DNA of 64,000 nucleotides from Lichenicola sp965198655 (lineage in GTDB: Bacteria; Pseudomonadota; Alphaproteobacteria; Acetobacterales; Acetobacteraceae). This document shows positions 45,250 through 55,352 of this stretch, piece after piece. Each line of letters begins with the position of its first letter. Position 1 is the stretch's first letter. The notes under the pieces are model-generated. The model did no database searches, was not told the DNA's origin, and saw only the letters and a list, made by a program, of their open reading frames with translations. The position numbers and the translations under genes are program-made. The DNA is taken from assembly GCA_965198655.1 (NCBI GenBank), contig OZ240668.1, forward strand, positions 3,906,001 to 3,970,000. Reading direction: 5' to 3'.

Positions 45250-47298
45250 TCAGGGCGTCAGGTCGAACCGGTTGTCGCCGCGGTTGGTGTCGGGAAGCCT
45301 GTTGTCCGGATCCAGCAGGATGGCGCGCACCGCGTCATGGGTCGGCAGCGTGACCTGCACGCGGTTGCCCCTCATCCACGCCTCGACCGGCAGCGTGATG
45401 CGCGTCCGGCTGCCGTTCGCGAGCTGGACTTCCAGGGTTGCCGGCATCAGCAGCCAGCCGTGGTTGACCAGGCTGATCGTCACTCCTTTGGTCGGATCCT
45501 TGTTCGGGTAGGCGGCCCCGGCGACGCCCATGTCGAGGGTCCAGTTGTGCTGGTACCAGCCGCGCCACCACCAGGACAGGTCCTCGCCGGCCTCGCTGTC
45601 CATGAACCGGAAGAAGTCGTACGGCGTCGGGTGGTGGTAGGCCCAGGTGGCGATGTAGCGCCGGAACGCCGGGTCGAAGCGCTCCGGGCCGAGGATCTGC
45701 TCGCGCAGCAGAACCAGGCCGAGCGCCGACTTGAAGTAGGTGATCGGGTGCCGGTAGCGCTCGGTCACCAGGTCCGAGGGCGACAGCATGGCGGGCGCGT
45801 TCGGGTCCTGCAGCCAGGGGATGATCTCGTCCACCGGGTTGCCGCCGCCGGGCGCGTATTCCGGGTCGCGCTTGGGCGCGTACTCGCCGTGGTTGAAGTG
45901 GTCGGAGGCGTAGACGTCGATGAAGGTGTTGAAGCCCTCGTCCATGAACGCTTGGCGGCGCTCGTTGGTGCCGACGATCATCGGGAACCAGCCGTGGCCG
46001 AGCTCGTGGGTGGAGATCCAGAACAGCTCCTTGCCCGAGTCCTCGATGCCGTCGAACACGATACCCGGGTATTCCATGCCGGCGCCGTGCCCGGCCAGGT
46101 TGACCGCGTTCGGCCAGGGATAGGGATACCACCTGGCGGAGAAGTACTCGATCGCGTGCTTCACGTACTCGGTGGAGCGCACCCAGTTGCCGGCCGCCTC
46201 GACCGGGTAGACCGACATCGCCAGGCGCGGCACCGGCCTGGCGCCCGGAGCCGGCGCCACCGGCGGCAGGTTGATCCGCGCCGCATCCCAGGCGAACGCG
46301 GCGGAGGCGGCGAAGGCCACGTCACGGGTGTTCTGCATGCGGAAGTGCCAGGTCTGCGTGCCGGAGCGGGTCGGCCGCGTTTCCGGATCCGTCACCTCGG
46401 AGGGGGCACGGATCATCACCGTCGCGTCGCTCGCCGCCGCGCGGGCCAGGCGCTCGCGCTCGGTCGCGGTCAGCACCTGGTCCGGGTTGAGCAGCGCGCC
46501 AGAGCCCTCGACCAGGAAGTTCCACGGCACCGTCACGCTGTAGTCGATGTCGCCGTAGTCGAGGTAGAACTCCTGCCCGAGATAGGGTGCGGTGTCCCAG
46601 CCGCGCAGGTCGTCGTATACCGCCATGCGCGGGAACCATTGCGCCACCTCGTAGATGTCGCCGTTCTTCGTCGGCGTGACCGCGGTGCGTCCGCCCCAGG
46701 GACCGGGCACGGTGTGGTGCCAGGCGACCTGCAGCCGCAGCCGGCCGCCATGCGCCGCCAGCGCCGCGGGCAGCGTGACCTGCATGCGCGTGTCGGAGAT
46801 CATGAACGGCACCGGCACGCTCCGCGTCCCGTCCGCGATCGATACGCTCTCGATCACGTCGCCGTCGGTGGTGTTGCCGCTGAGGTAGTTGTCGGCGTAG
46901 CGCGCCCGGCTGTCGGGGCGGTAGATGTTCTGGTCGAGCTGCACCCACAGCACGTCGAGCGGGTCGGGGCTGTTGTTGGTGTAGGTGATGGTCTCGACAC
47001 CCGACAGCACGTGGGAGTCGGGGTGGATGGTCGCCTTGATGGCGTAGTCGGTGCGGTTCTGCCAGAACGCCGGGCCCGGCCTGCCGCTGCCGTTGCGGAA
47101 CGCGTTCGGCTGGTTGCCGATATCGAGCGGAGCGAAGATCACGCTTGGATCGGGCGTGCCGGCCGGCGGCGGCGGCGCCCCGGACGGCGCCGTGACGCTG
47201 CCGTGGTGCGCAGGCTCGCCGGTGGGCGGTGCTGCGTGGGCGCGGGGGACGGCAGCCAGGAATAGGACCGGCAGCAGGAGGGAGCGAGGAACGGGCAT
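45250..47298 (-). CDS. M1 family metallopeptidase (aminopeptidase), exported
   Basis: A 682-residue zinc peptidase with a signal peptide (MPVPRSLLLPVLFLAAVPRA then HAAPP). The M1 motif is exact: HELGH followed, after 18 residues, by the third ligand Glu in FMDEGFNTF. The exopeptidase GxMEN-type motif appears modified: GHGAGMEYPGIV precedes the zinc site, as in the M1 branch without the classical GAMEN. An N-terminal beta-rich domain and a C-terminal helical part complete it. Probably periplasmic, digesting peptides. Nothing nearby is co-directional enough to define an operon. Confidence 0.9.
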   Translation of the reverse strand: MPVPRSLLLPVLFLAAVPRAHAAPPTGEPAHHGSVTAPSGAPPPPAGTPDPSVIFAPLDIGNQPNAFRNGSGRPGPAFWQNRTDYAIKATIHPDSHVLSGVETITYTNNSPDPLDVLWVQLDQNIYRPDSRARYADNYLSGNTTDGDVIESVSIADGTRSVPVPFMISDTRMQVTLPAALAAHGGRLRLQVAWHHTVPGPWGGRTAVTPTKNGDIYEVAQWFPRMAVYDDLRGWDTAPYLGQEFYLDYGDIDYSVTVPWNFLVEGSGALLNPDQVLTATERERLARAAASDATVMIRAPSEVTDPETRPTRSGTQTWHFRMQNTRDVAFAASAAFAWDAARINLPPVAPAPGARPVPRLAMSVYPVEAAGNWVRSTEYVKHAIEYFSARWYPYPWPNAVNLAGHGAGMEYPGIVFDGIEDSGKELFWISTHELGHGWFPMIVGTNERRQAFMDEGFNTFIDVYASDHFNHGEYAPKRDPEYAPGGGNPVDEIIPWLQDPNAPAMLSPSDLVTERYRHPITYFKSALGLVLLREQILGPERFDPAFRRYIATWAYHHPTPYDFFRFMDSEAGEDLSWWWRGWYQHNWTLDMGVAGAAYPNKDPTKGVTISLVNHGWLLMPATLEVQLANGSRTRITLPVEAWMRGNRVQVTLPTHDAVRAILLDPDNRLPDTNRGDNRFDLTP

Positions 47299-47349
47299 CA
47301 GGCATGGTCATGGCTAAGGGTTCGTAGTGCAAGGGGTCCGGGTCCCCCG

Positions 47350-47790
47350 ATGACCGCTTTCGGTGGAGCCCGATGCCGTTGCCGGCGACGCCGCCGCGCT
47401 TGTGTCGCGGCTCGGTTCGCGTACGGGAACAGGGACCGCGTCCTGGACGAGACACGCGCCGGCGATCGGCCGATGGCGGTGGGCGACGGCATCAATGACA
47501 GCCTGACGGGGCGGCCACGGCATCGATGCGGCGTGAGCCCCCCGCCGCCCTGGTGCCGATGACCAGCAACCTCGAGCGTCTCGCCACCTGCGTCCGGCTT
47601 CGCCGATGGTGCCGGACCACCATCCACGTTGATGTCGGTCTCAGGCTTGGCTGGACTGCCGCCATCTCGCGCTACCGCGACCGGCGTGCTCGGTCCGAGC
47701 GGGGCGCTGGTCGCGGCGGTCGCGCACAATCTCGCGGTCATGGGCGATGCCGGCCGGCTGCTGAAGGTCCACGAGTGCGAGCCGCGGCGG
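47350..47790 (+). pseudogene. Relic of a heavy-metal P-type ATPase (C-terminal region)
   Basis: Two shifted frames show remnants of a P1B-type ATPase. First, AVGDGINDS at about 47480 is the hinge motif GDGxNDxP of the phosphorylation domain, preceded by a weak match to the segment before it (AGDAAALVSRL). Second, about 140 bases later in another frame, TGVLGPSGALVAAVAHNLAV followed by AGRLLK matches the last membrane helix of such ATPases (LGPxGAAxxHNxxxxxVxxNAxRLL). The stretch between is frameshifted and shortened, so the gene is dead. It lies near the copper and RND loci. Confidence 0.65.
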
Positions 47791-48069
47791 CAAGCCAGGC
47801 CTAAGCCTGCAGCCGCCGGACAGACCAGGTGCTGCCGGCCACGCCATTGTCAGCCTCGTCGACATGCAGGCGCTCAGGACAGGTCCGCTGCGCGAGGCGC
47901 GTAGCTCCGCCTCGACGTCATTAACCCGCCGAACCGGACTTGCGAGGACGGCGGCGCAGAACGGTTTCAGCCACACGGTTGCGGCCGCGAGAGCCGGGAA
48001 AATCCGCTCGACAACACGCCTGATCCTGGGCATTTGGGCGCCGAAATCAGCAGGGCGCACGGTCGCGGG

Positions 48070-50175
48070 ATGATGTCGATGACACGAAACGGGTTGGCTG
48101 CCCTGCTTCTCGCCGCCTCCGGGCTTGCGAGCGTCGCGCGCGCCGACGAGGGCATGTGGACGCTCGACAACCTGCCGAAGCAGGCGATGCAGCAGGAATA
48201 CGGCTTCACGCCGGACGCGCAGTGGATCGACCGCGTCATGCACGCCTCGCTGCGCATGGCCTCGGGATGCTCGGCCTCCTTCGTGTCCCCGAACGGCCTG
48301 GTGATGACCAACCACCATTGCGTCGCAGGCTGCCTCGGCGACCTGCAGACGGGCCACCAGACCTACGTCCGCGACGGCTTCGCGGCACCGCATGCCGGCG
48401 CCGAGCCGCACTGCCCGGGCATGGAGCTCGACCAGTTGCAGCAGATCACGGACGTCACGTCGCGGATCGACGACGCGACCAGGAACAAGTCCGGCGCGGA
48501 CTTCATCTCGGCCGAGCACGCGGCGGAAAGCGCCATCGAGAAGGAATGCGGATCGGGCGATCCGAAGAACACGCGCTGCGACGTGATCGCGCTGTATCAC
48601 GGCGGCCGCTACGACCTGTACAAGTACCGCCGCTACGACGACGTGCGCCTGGCCTTCGCGCCCGACGACGCGATCGCCAACTTCGGCGGCGATCCGGACA
48701 ACTTCAACTATCCCCGCTACGACCTCGACGTGTCGTTCGTGCGCGCTTACGTCGACAACCACCCGGCGCACACCGACTACTTCCCGTTCGATCTGGCCGG
48801 CCCCAAGGCGGGCGAGCTGGTGTTCACCTCCGGCAACCCCGGCAGCACCTCGCGCGACGAGATCGCCGACCAGATCGAGTTCCTCCATGACGTCGAGCTG
48901 CCGCTGACCTACGGCTTCTACGAGAGCTTCGACGGCGCGATGTCGCAGTTCGGGTCCGAAACCCCGCAGCGCGCGAAGGAGGCGGAGAACACGGTCTTCT
49001 TCACCGAGAACTCGCTCAAGGTGTTCACCGGCTGGCTCCAGGCGTTCGGCGATCCGGCCCTGATCGCGAAGAAGCGGGCCGACGACCAAGCGCTGCTGGG
49101 CTGGATCAACGCCGACCCGTCCCGCAAGCAGGCCTATGGCGACCCGTTCACCGCCATCAAGGCGACGCTGCCGCCCGAGCGCGCGCTCTACCCGCGCTAC
49201 GCGATGCTGGAAGGACAGTGGCACCCGCTCGGCCTCGGCTCAGACAGCTTCACCATCGCCCGCACCCTGGTCCGCGCCGCGGCGGAGCGGACCAAGCCGG
49301 ATGCCGATCGCCTGCCCGCGTTCCGCGACGCCAACCTGCCGGCGCTTCAAGCGCAGTTGTTCTCCTCCCGCCCGATCTATCCCGACCTGGAGCGCACCGA
49401 GCTTGCCTTCTCGCTGACCAAGCTGCGCCAGGTGCTGGGCGCCGACGACGAGGCGGTCCATCTCGTGCTCGGCAAGTCGTCGCCGGACGAGCTCGCGCAG
49501 CGCCTCCTGTCGGCTACCAAGGTGGCCGACCTGTCCGTGCGCCACCGCCTGTGGGACGGCGGCCAGGCCGCGATCGCCGCCTCGACCGACCCGATGATCC
49601 GCTTCGCCGCCGCGGTCGATCCGGCCTCGCGCGTGGTGCTGAAGCAGTGGCAGGACCAAGTCGAGGCGCCGCAGCGCCAGCAGACCGAGCTGATCGCCAA
49701 GGCGCGCTTCGCCCGGGAAGGCAACGCGCTTTACCCGGACGCGACGTTCACCGAGCGCCTGTCCTATGGAAAGGTCGACGGCTGGACGCAGAACGGCCGC
49801 ACGATCCCGCCCTTCACCGACTTCGCCGGCCTCTACGACCGCGCCACCGGAGCGGAGCCCTTCAAGCTGACCAAGGCCTGGCTCGACGCCAAGCCGCACC
49901 TCGACCTCGGCACCCATTACAACTTCGTCAGCACCAACGACATCACCGGGGGCAACTCGGGCAGCCCGATGATCGACCGGAACGCGCACGTGATCGGCGT
50001 CGCGTTCGACGGCAACCAGCCCTCGATCGCGGGCGACTTCATCTACGACCCGTCGCAGAACCGCACCGTGGGCGTCGACACCGCGTCCATGATCGCCGCC
50101 CTTCGCGGCGTCTACCGGCTCGACTGGCTCGCCGACGAGCTGGTCGGCAAGACCACGGCAAGCGCTGCCAAGTAG
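48070..50175 (+). CDS. S46 family serine peptidase (dipeptidyl-peptidase 7/11-like)
   Basis: A 701-residue exported peptidase; a signal peptide (LAALLLAASGLASVARA then DEGMW) is followed by the S46 signature. The catalytic His is in MTNHHC, and the catalytic Ser is in TGGNSGSPMI. Family length is about 710 residues. Dipeptidyl-peptidases of this family release dipeptides in the periplasm. ATG 48070 is chosen; 48073 and 48079 are near-equivalent. It reads rightward and converges on the LysR gene, whose stop is 7 bases away. Confidence 0.92.
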   Translation: MMSMTRNGLAALLLAASGLASVARADEGMWTLDNLPKQAMQQEYGFTPDAQWIDRVMHASLRMASGCSASFVSPNGLVMTNHHCVAGCLGDLQTGHQTYVRDGFAAPHAGAEPHCPGMELDQLQQITDVTSRIDDATRNKSGADFISAEHAAESAIEKECGSGDPKNTRCDVIALYHGGRYDLYKYRRYDDVRLAFAPDDAIANFGGDPDNFNYPRYDLDVSFVRAYVDNHPAHTDYFPFDLAGPKAGELVFTSGNPGSTSRDEIADQIEFLHDVELPLTYGFYESFDGAMSQFGSETPQRAKEAENTVFFTENSLKVFTGWLQAFGDPALIAKKRADDQALLGWINADPSRKQAYGDPFTAIKATLPPERALYPRYAMLEGQWHPLGLGSDSFTIARTLVRAAAERTKPDADRLPAFRDANLPALQAQLFSSRPIYPDLERTELAFSLTKLRQVLGADDEAVHLVLGKSSPDELAQRLLSATKVADLSVRHRLWDGGQAAIAASTDPMIRFAAAVDPASRVVLKQWQDQVEAPQRQQTELIAKARFAREGNALYPDATFTERLSYGKVDGWTQNGRTIPPFTDFAGLYDRATGAEPFKLTKAWLDAKPHLDLGTHYNFVSTNDITGGNSGSPMIDRNAHVIGVAFDGNQPSIAGDFIYDPSQNRTVGVDTASMIAALRGVYRLDWLADELVGKTTASAAK

Positions 50176-50181
50176 GCGAGA

Positions 50182-51063
50182 TCAGGACACGCCGAGCAGG
50201 GACAGGAAAGCGCTGGCACTCCGGCTGGGATGACGCTCGCGATGGTGCACCAGCCGGAAGCTGCGGTGCGGCAGGTCGAGCGGCACGCGATGCAGCAGCC
50301 CGGCCTCTAGGCCGGGCGCCGCCACCGAGGCCGAGATCACGGTGGCGCCCGGGCCGGCTTCCACCGCCGCCCGCACCGCCTCGTTGGAGGGCAGCTCCAG
50401 GGCGACCCGCAGGGCGTGCGACGCGACGCCCAAGCGGCCGGCGGCGGCCTCGAACTCCGAACGGGTGCCCGAGCCCCGCTCGCGCAGGATCCAGTCGACC
50501 TCCGTCAGCTCTTCCGGACGCAGCGCCGTCCGCCCCACCCAGGGATGATCGCGCGACACCACCAGGACCAGTTGGTCCTGCGCCACCACGACCGAACGCA
50601 GCGCCGGAGCCTCGACGGCGCCCTCGACCAGGCCGACCTCGGCGGCGCCGTCGTGCACCTGGCGCACCACCTCGCCGGTGTTGCCGATCGACAAGCGGAT
50701 CTCGATCTGCGGATGACGGGCGCGGAACGCCATCAGCCGGCTGGGCAGCCAATACCCGGCGATGGTCTGGCTGGCCGCGACCAGCAGCACGCCGCGCTTC
50801 AGCTCGCCCAGTTCCGACAGCCGGAGCCGTGCCGCCTCGGCGCGCGCCAGCACCGCGCGCGCCTCGCCGAGGAACATGCGTCCCGCCTCGGTCAGCTCGA
50901 TGCCGCGCCCGACGCGGTTGAACAGCCCGACCCCGACTCCGTCCTCCAGCGCGCGGATCGCATGGCTGACCGCCGACTGGGCCAGGTTGAGCGTCCGGGC
51001 GGCCCGGGTCACGTGCTGCCGCTCGGCGACCGCCACGAACACGCGTAGCTGGTCGAGCGTCAT
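50182..51063 (-). CDS. LysR-family transcriptional regulator
   Basis: A 293-residue LysR-type regulator. The N-terminal winged HTH is visible in MTLDQLRVFVAVAERQHVTR and LAQSAVSHAIRALE, with the linker helix after it, and the effector domain has VLLVAASQTIAGYWLPSRLM and VGLVEGAVEAPALRS. Its pattern (GVLLVAASQTIAGYWLP) resembles CysB/CbbR-like members regulating metabolism. No divergently transcribed target is adjacent, so the regulon is unknown. Confidence 0.91.
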   Translation of the reverse strand: MTLDQLRVFVAVAERQHVTRAARTLNLAQSAVSHAIRALEDGVGVGLFNRVGRGIELTEAGRMFLGEARAVLARAEAARLRLSELGELKRGVLLVAASQTIAGYWLPSRLMAFRARHPQIEIRLSIGNTGEVVRQVHDGAAEVGLVEGAVEAPALRSVVVAQDQLVLVVSRDHPWVGRTALRPEELTEVDWILRERGSGTRSEFEAAAGRLGVASHALRVALELPSNEAVRAAVEAGPGATVISASVAAPGLEAGLLHRVPLDLPHRSFRLVHHRERHPSRSASAFLSLLGVS

Positions 51064-51148
51064 CGGTTCCGGTACCGGGAGCGCCGGCAGGGCGGCACGG
51101 AACCCGTACCCCCAGGCGGGCTGCCGACCCTCGGCGGGCTGCCGGCCT

Positions 51149-51577
51149 TCAGGCGGGCTGCCGGTCGAGCCAGGCGAGGCCGGGGCGCAGGTCGACCTGA
51201 TGGGCGTCGGCCCAGCGCGACGCCTCGTCGCGCGTCATGGTCGCGCGCCTGATCCGGCTCAGCGCCCACAGGTTGGCCGAGCGGGCGCCGGAGGCGCAAT
51301 GCGCGTGCACCGGCCCGCCGGCGTCCGCCACCGCCTCGCCGAACCGGTCGACCAGGCCGGCCTCGAGGCTGGCGAACGTCACCGGGATGTGGCGATAAGC
51401 GAGCCCGGCCCGTGCGGCCGCCCGGGCGGCCTCGGCCGCGGGGAGCTGCCCCGGCGCTTCCCCGTCCGGACGGTTGTTGATCACTAGCCTGACGCCGTGC
51501 CGGGCCAGGGCCTCGAAGTCGCCCGGGCCGAGCTGGCCGGACACGGTCAGGCCGTCCGCGAGAGCCTTTCGAAACAT
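51149..51577 (-). CDS. DUF442/TIGR01244-type phosphatase-like protein
   Basis: A 142-residue protein with the dual-specificity-phosphatase-like fold of the Blh/TIGR01244 group. TVSGQLGPGDFEALARHGVR opens it and VHAHCASGARSANLWAL contains the CxxGxR(S) active-site loop with nucleophile Cys and Arg. Some relatives are fused to metallo-beta-lactamase sulfur dioxygenases; this one is free-standing. It lies 85 bases upstream of the LysR gene in the same direction. Confidence 0.83.
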   Translation of the reverse strand: MFRKALADGLTVSGQLGPGDFEALARHGVRLVINNRPDGEAPGQLPAAEAARAAARAGLAYRHIPVTFASLEAGLVDRFGEAVADAGGPVHAHCASGARSANLWALSRIRRATMTRDEASRWADAHQVDLRPGLAWLDRQPA

Positions 51578-51610
51578 TCGATCAACCCGGTTCCAGCATC
51601 GGCTCCGGCA

Positions 51611-54157
51611 TTATCGCGCGCGGGGCGCGGTTGCAACGCGCGGCAGCAGGATCCCGCCTGCGAGCCGTGCGGGCGTCACCACGGCGGTCACGGTGCGGGC
51701 AGCCGGATCGGGATGCCAGTCCGGGCCGTCGAACGCCTCGACGTCGTGCACGACGAGCTCGACCTGCTGCCACCACGGTTGGAACGTGCCGGTCCGGTCG
51801 GCCTCGCGGACCAGCAGCCCGTCGGCCGTTTCCTCGCACCGGAAGGTGCTGCGCAGGCACCCGCCGTCGCGGTAGGCGAAGCTGGCGCCGTCATCCGCGT
51901 AGAGCGCGCCGTGGCAATCCGGGCCGGGATAGATGTGCAGTTGCAGCGGCCCGTCCGGCACCTCCTCCGTGCTCTGCACCAGCGGCTGGCGCGGGATGAT
52001 CGCGCTGGCGCGCACGAACACCGGCAGCACCTCCAGCGCCGGCTCGACTGACAGCATCTGCAGGCCCGAAGCCGGACCGTCGGCCTCGACGCGCGCCCGC
52101 GCCCTGCCCTCCACGGTGATCACCGCCTCCCGCGCGTCCGATACGCGCAGGCCGGTCCAGTAGTCGTACCAGTCGCCCGGCGGCAGCAGCACCTGATAGG
52201 GCCCTGGCTGCTCCCCGTTCGGCGGCGGCGCCACCAGCAGGTCCGGACCCCACATGAACTGCGTCGGCGCCGCATGGTCCAGCGTCCATCGGCCGCCGGC
52301 CTCGGGAAACTCGAGGAACATCGGCCGCATCATCGGGATCCCCTCGCGCGCGGCCTCCTCCGCCACCGTGTAGACGTAGGGCAGCAGCCGGTAGCGCGCC
52401 TCGATCGCCTTCCTGCGGATCGCCTCGTGCCGAGCCCCGTGCACCCACGGCTCCTGCGGCGGCGTGTCCTTGTCGGTGTGGTCGCGGCTGATCGGGTTGA
52501 ACATGCCGAGCTGCAGCCAGCGCGTCAGCAGCTCCGGCGACGGGGCCCCCACGAAGCCGCCGAGGTCGACGCCGCAGAACGGCATCCCGGACAGGCCGAG
52601 GCCGAGCAGCATCGGCGTGCTCAGGCGCAGATGGGCCCAGGTCGAGGAGTTGTCGCCGGTCCAGGTGACGGCGTAGCGCTGCGTGCCGGCATACGCAGCG
52701 CGGGTCATGACGAACGGGCGCTGTTCGGGGCGGAGCCGGAGCAGCCCGTCATGCGTCGCGCGGACGTTGAGCATGCCGTACACGTTGTGGATCTCGGCCT
52801 GCGTCGCCAGCCGCGGCGCGAAGCCGGGCTCGTCGATCCTGCTCTGCACGTCCGTCGGGATCGTCCGGGCCGGGGTGTCGAACACCGAGGGCTCGTTCAT
52901 GTCGTCCCAGAACCCGGCAGCGCCCGCGTCGTAGAACGCCTGGTGCAGCCCGCCCCACCAGGCACGGGCGCCGGCGCGGGTGAAATCCGGGAACACGCAC
53001 GGGCCCGGCCAGACCGGTCCGACATAGAGGCTGCCATCCGGGTTGTGCAGGAAGTGGCCGCCGGTTCGGCCGCTGTCGTAGGGGGCGTAGGTGCCGTCCG
53101 GCTGCACCGGCACGTGCATGTCGGCGATCAGCACGGCGCGGAACTGCTGCCCGCGCAGCTCGGCCAGCAACCCGGGCAGGTCGGGAAAGCTGTCCGGGTT
53201 GACGGTGAACGGCTTGTTGCCGTCCTGGTAGTCGATGTCGAGCCACAGCACGTCGGCCGGGATCCGCTTGCGTCGGAAGGTGGCGGCGACGGTGCGGAGC
53301 ACGTCCGCGCTCATGTAGCTGTAGCGCGACTGCTGGAACCCGAACGTCCAGGCGGGCGGCAGCGGCGCGTGTCCGGTGAGCCATGCGTAGCGGCGCAGCA
53401 CGTCCTTCGCCGTCGGCCCGTTCAGCACCACGTAGTCGAGCGGACCGCCGGCGGCGCCGAAGCGCAGCTCGTTCGGTTGCGTGTGCCCGACGTCGAAGCT
53501 GCTGCGGGAGGTGTTGTTCAGCAGCAGCCCATAGGCGGCGGCGCGACGCATGCCCAGGAGGAACGGGATCGCCTTGTAGAGCGGGTCGCTGCCCTGCTCG
53601 AAGCCGTAGGCGTCGGTGTTCCACAGGGTGAAGCTGCCGCCGCGCCGGTCGATCGGCCCGGCGCGGTCACCCAGGCCGAACACGTGCTCGTCCGCGGACA
53701 GGTGCTTGTGCACGGTGAAGCCGTCGCCGTGGAACAGCGGGCCGCCGCCCGGCACGTCCGACGAGACGACGCGCCCGTCGATGGTGCGGATCGTCACCGC
53801 GCCGCAGCGCCGGTCGACCCGCACGCGCAGCGAGGCGGTATCGAAGCCGACCACCCGCCCGCGACGCACCGGCACCACCGGCACCCGCGCCGCGCGCGCC
53901 TTCGGCAGCATCGACCAGGACGCGTCCTCCGGCAGGGTGCCGGTGGCGGACGCGCGGACCCGGACCACGTCGTGGTCGAGCGCCACCACCTGCACCAGCC
54001 CGCGTCGCACCCGGAGCGTCAGGCCGCCGTGCTCGAACGCGCAGCGGCTCGCGGTCCGGACGATCCCGGCCGCCAGCAGGCTCCCCGCCGCCACTCCGGA
54101 CGCCAACGGGATGCGGTAGCGCAAGGCCAACCGGGCGAGGAGGGTGGATCTGCTCAA
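51611..54157 (-). CDS. Glycoside hydrolase family 31 (alpha-glucosidase-type)
   Basis: An 848-residue GH31 enzyme: an N-terminal beta-sandwich of about 230 residues, a catalytic barrel with WLDIDYQDGNKPF and the nucleophile Asp in FWDDMNEPSVF, RTAYAGTQRYAVTWTGDN-like segment near the acid/base site (here ASYAGTQRYAVTWTGDNSST), and C-terminal beta domains with PVFVRASAIIPRQP. TTG 54157 is preferred because GGGAG lies seven bases upstream; a GTG at 54226 would add 23 residues. A hydrophobic N-terminal stretch (ASGVAAGSLLAAGI) suggests export or membrane attachment. It would cleave alpha-glucosides such as maltose oligomers, but other alpha-glycosides are possible. Confidence 0.9.
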   Translation of the reverse strand: MSRSTLLARLALRYRIPLASGVAAGSLLAAGIVRTASRCAFEHGGLTLRVRRGLVQVVALDHDVVRVRASATGTLPEDASWSMLPKARAARVPVVPVRRGRVVGFDTASLRVRVDRRCGAVTIRTIDGRVVSSDVPGGGPLFHGDGFTVHKHLSADEHVFGLGDRAGPIDRRGGSFTLWNTDAYGFEQGSDPLYKAIPFLLGMRRAAAYGLLLNNTSRSSFDVGHTQPNELRFGAAGGPLDYVVLNGPTAKDVLRRYAWLTGHAPLPPAWTFGFQQSRYSYMSADVLRTVAATFRRKRIPADVLWLDIDYQDGNKPFTVNPDSFPDLPGLLAELRGQQFRAVLIADMHVPVQPDGTYAPYDSGRTGGHFLHNPDGSLYVGPVWPGPCVFPDFTRAGARAWWGGLHQAFYDAGAAGFWDDMNEPSVFDTPARTIPTDVQSRIDEPGFAPRLATQAEIHNVYGMLNVRATHDGLLRLRPEQRPFVMTRAAYAGTQRYAVTWTGDNSSTWAHLRLSTPMLLGLGLSGMPFCGVDLGGFVGAPSPELLTRWLQLGMFNPISRDHTDKDTPPQEPWVHGARHEAIRRKAIEARYRLLPYVYTVAEEAAREGIPMMRPMFLEFPEAGGRWTLDHAAPTQFMWGPDLLVAPPPNGEQPGPYQVLLPPGDWYDYWTGLRVSDAREAVITVEGRARARVEADGPASGLQMLSVEPALEVLPVFVRASAIIPRQPLVQSTEEVPDGPLQLHIYPGPDCHGALYADDGASFAYRDGGCLRSTFRCEETADGLLVREADRTGTFQPWWQQVELVVHDVEAFDGPDWHPDPAARTVTAVVTPARLAGGILLPRVATAPRAR

Positions 54158-55352
54158 GCGACGTCTCCCGGCGAGATGGCAGCCTGGCGGCGGTTCAGCG
54201 CCGGCGAGGCTGTGATCAGAAAGCACGGCGCAGGCCGTTGTTCCGCGTTCCGGACGCGGCGGGAGGTTCCCCGCCCTCCTATGAACTCGGCCGAGCCGGT
54301 TCTCGCCAGTCCTGTGGCATCCGCGAGCCGGCGGCTCCGCTCACGGACTGCCGACCTACAGGATGTCACGCGACGAGGCGCCGCCGGGGCGACGGGGTGG
54401 CTTGGCGTGCGCCTGCGGGTGATTTGGATGAGCCGCTCCCGGAACATGGGTCAGGCAGAGCCGCGGATCGGCGCCTGCTCTGGCGACCACCGCAAGGGCA
54501 AGGTGGCTTCCACTTTCGATACCTGGGAAAAGTCACGGCCTCGGAAAGGGACGGTGACCATATGGGTCTGACCTGACACGATCCGGCTCGATCTGCTGGC
54601 GGTAGACAAACTGGTGGGGCGTGCCGTCCTCGGACGTTTCCGTCGCAGCAGCGAACAGGAGCGCGTGAAGCTGCCGCTTCATGTTCCACGGATCATGAGG
54701 CTGGTGAGCCGTCCCCACTTCCTGAACTTCATCGACTTTTATGCCACCTTTATAAGCGAACCGGGATTCTCGCATGGCCATTTTAGGTGATGCCGGGCTA
54801 ACAGCACGGCGATTGCCTGGTTGGTGACAAGCCGATGACCATTGTCTTGAAAAGATAACCAAACGTCGCACAGATTTGTTATTTGATCGTAACATGCGTT
54901 GTCCCTCCCCGGATGGCGGAAGCATTGTAGTCACGCCGATTTTGCGACGAGAGAACAGCGATGAGGATCGAACGTCGACCATGACAACGCTTTGATGCCG
55001 ACGGCTCAGGTTGTCTGGTCAAGATCACTCCCCTGACAGGTGAACGGCGCTCACGGAAGAACCTGCTGATCAAGCAGGTCTCGAGAGGACTGATGCTGAC
55101 ACGGCAACACTTGGAGCGCTGTTGATGGGCACTACGGTCGGCCTTGACGGCTTGACTAGTGTTTCCTGATCGAAGACTATGCACTTGGTGCAAAGATTGC
55201 TGAAGGTTAGGGTATGCTGGATTGAGTAGAACTACTATTCGGTGTTTCGCTCGTCCCTGATTAGAGATGCTTGATCACGCATGATCCGGACAAGCCTGCA
55301 GACCGGCATTCATTGAAGTCATGCCGTCAGGCGGCTTCGGAACCCTGGCAAC
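54158..55352. other. 1.2 kb intergenic region, no supported gene
   Basis: Longest gene-poor stretch of the window, between the GH31 gene and the RND efflux operon. Open frames up to 149 codons occur on both strands (for example 54533-54982 minus), but they show no domain, no signal peptide and no convincing ribosome binding site. AT content is raised from about 54700 to 55300. It may hold decayed genes and the promoter of the efflux operon. Confidence 0.5.

Noticed and set aside
45205..47265. 686-codon open frame opposite the M1 peptidase gene
   Set aside because: Antisense to a clear M1 peptidase; composition of a GC-rich shadow frame.
54533..54982. 149-codon open frame on the minus strand in the gene-free region
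   Set aside because: No recognisable domain, and the residue pattern looks random; insufficient support for a gene.
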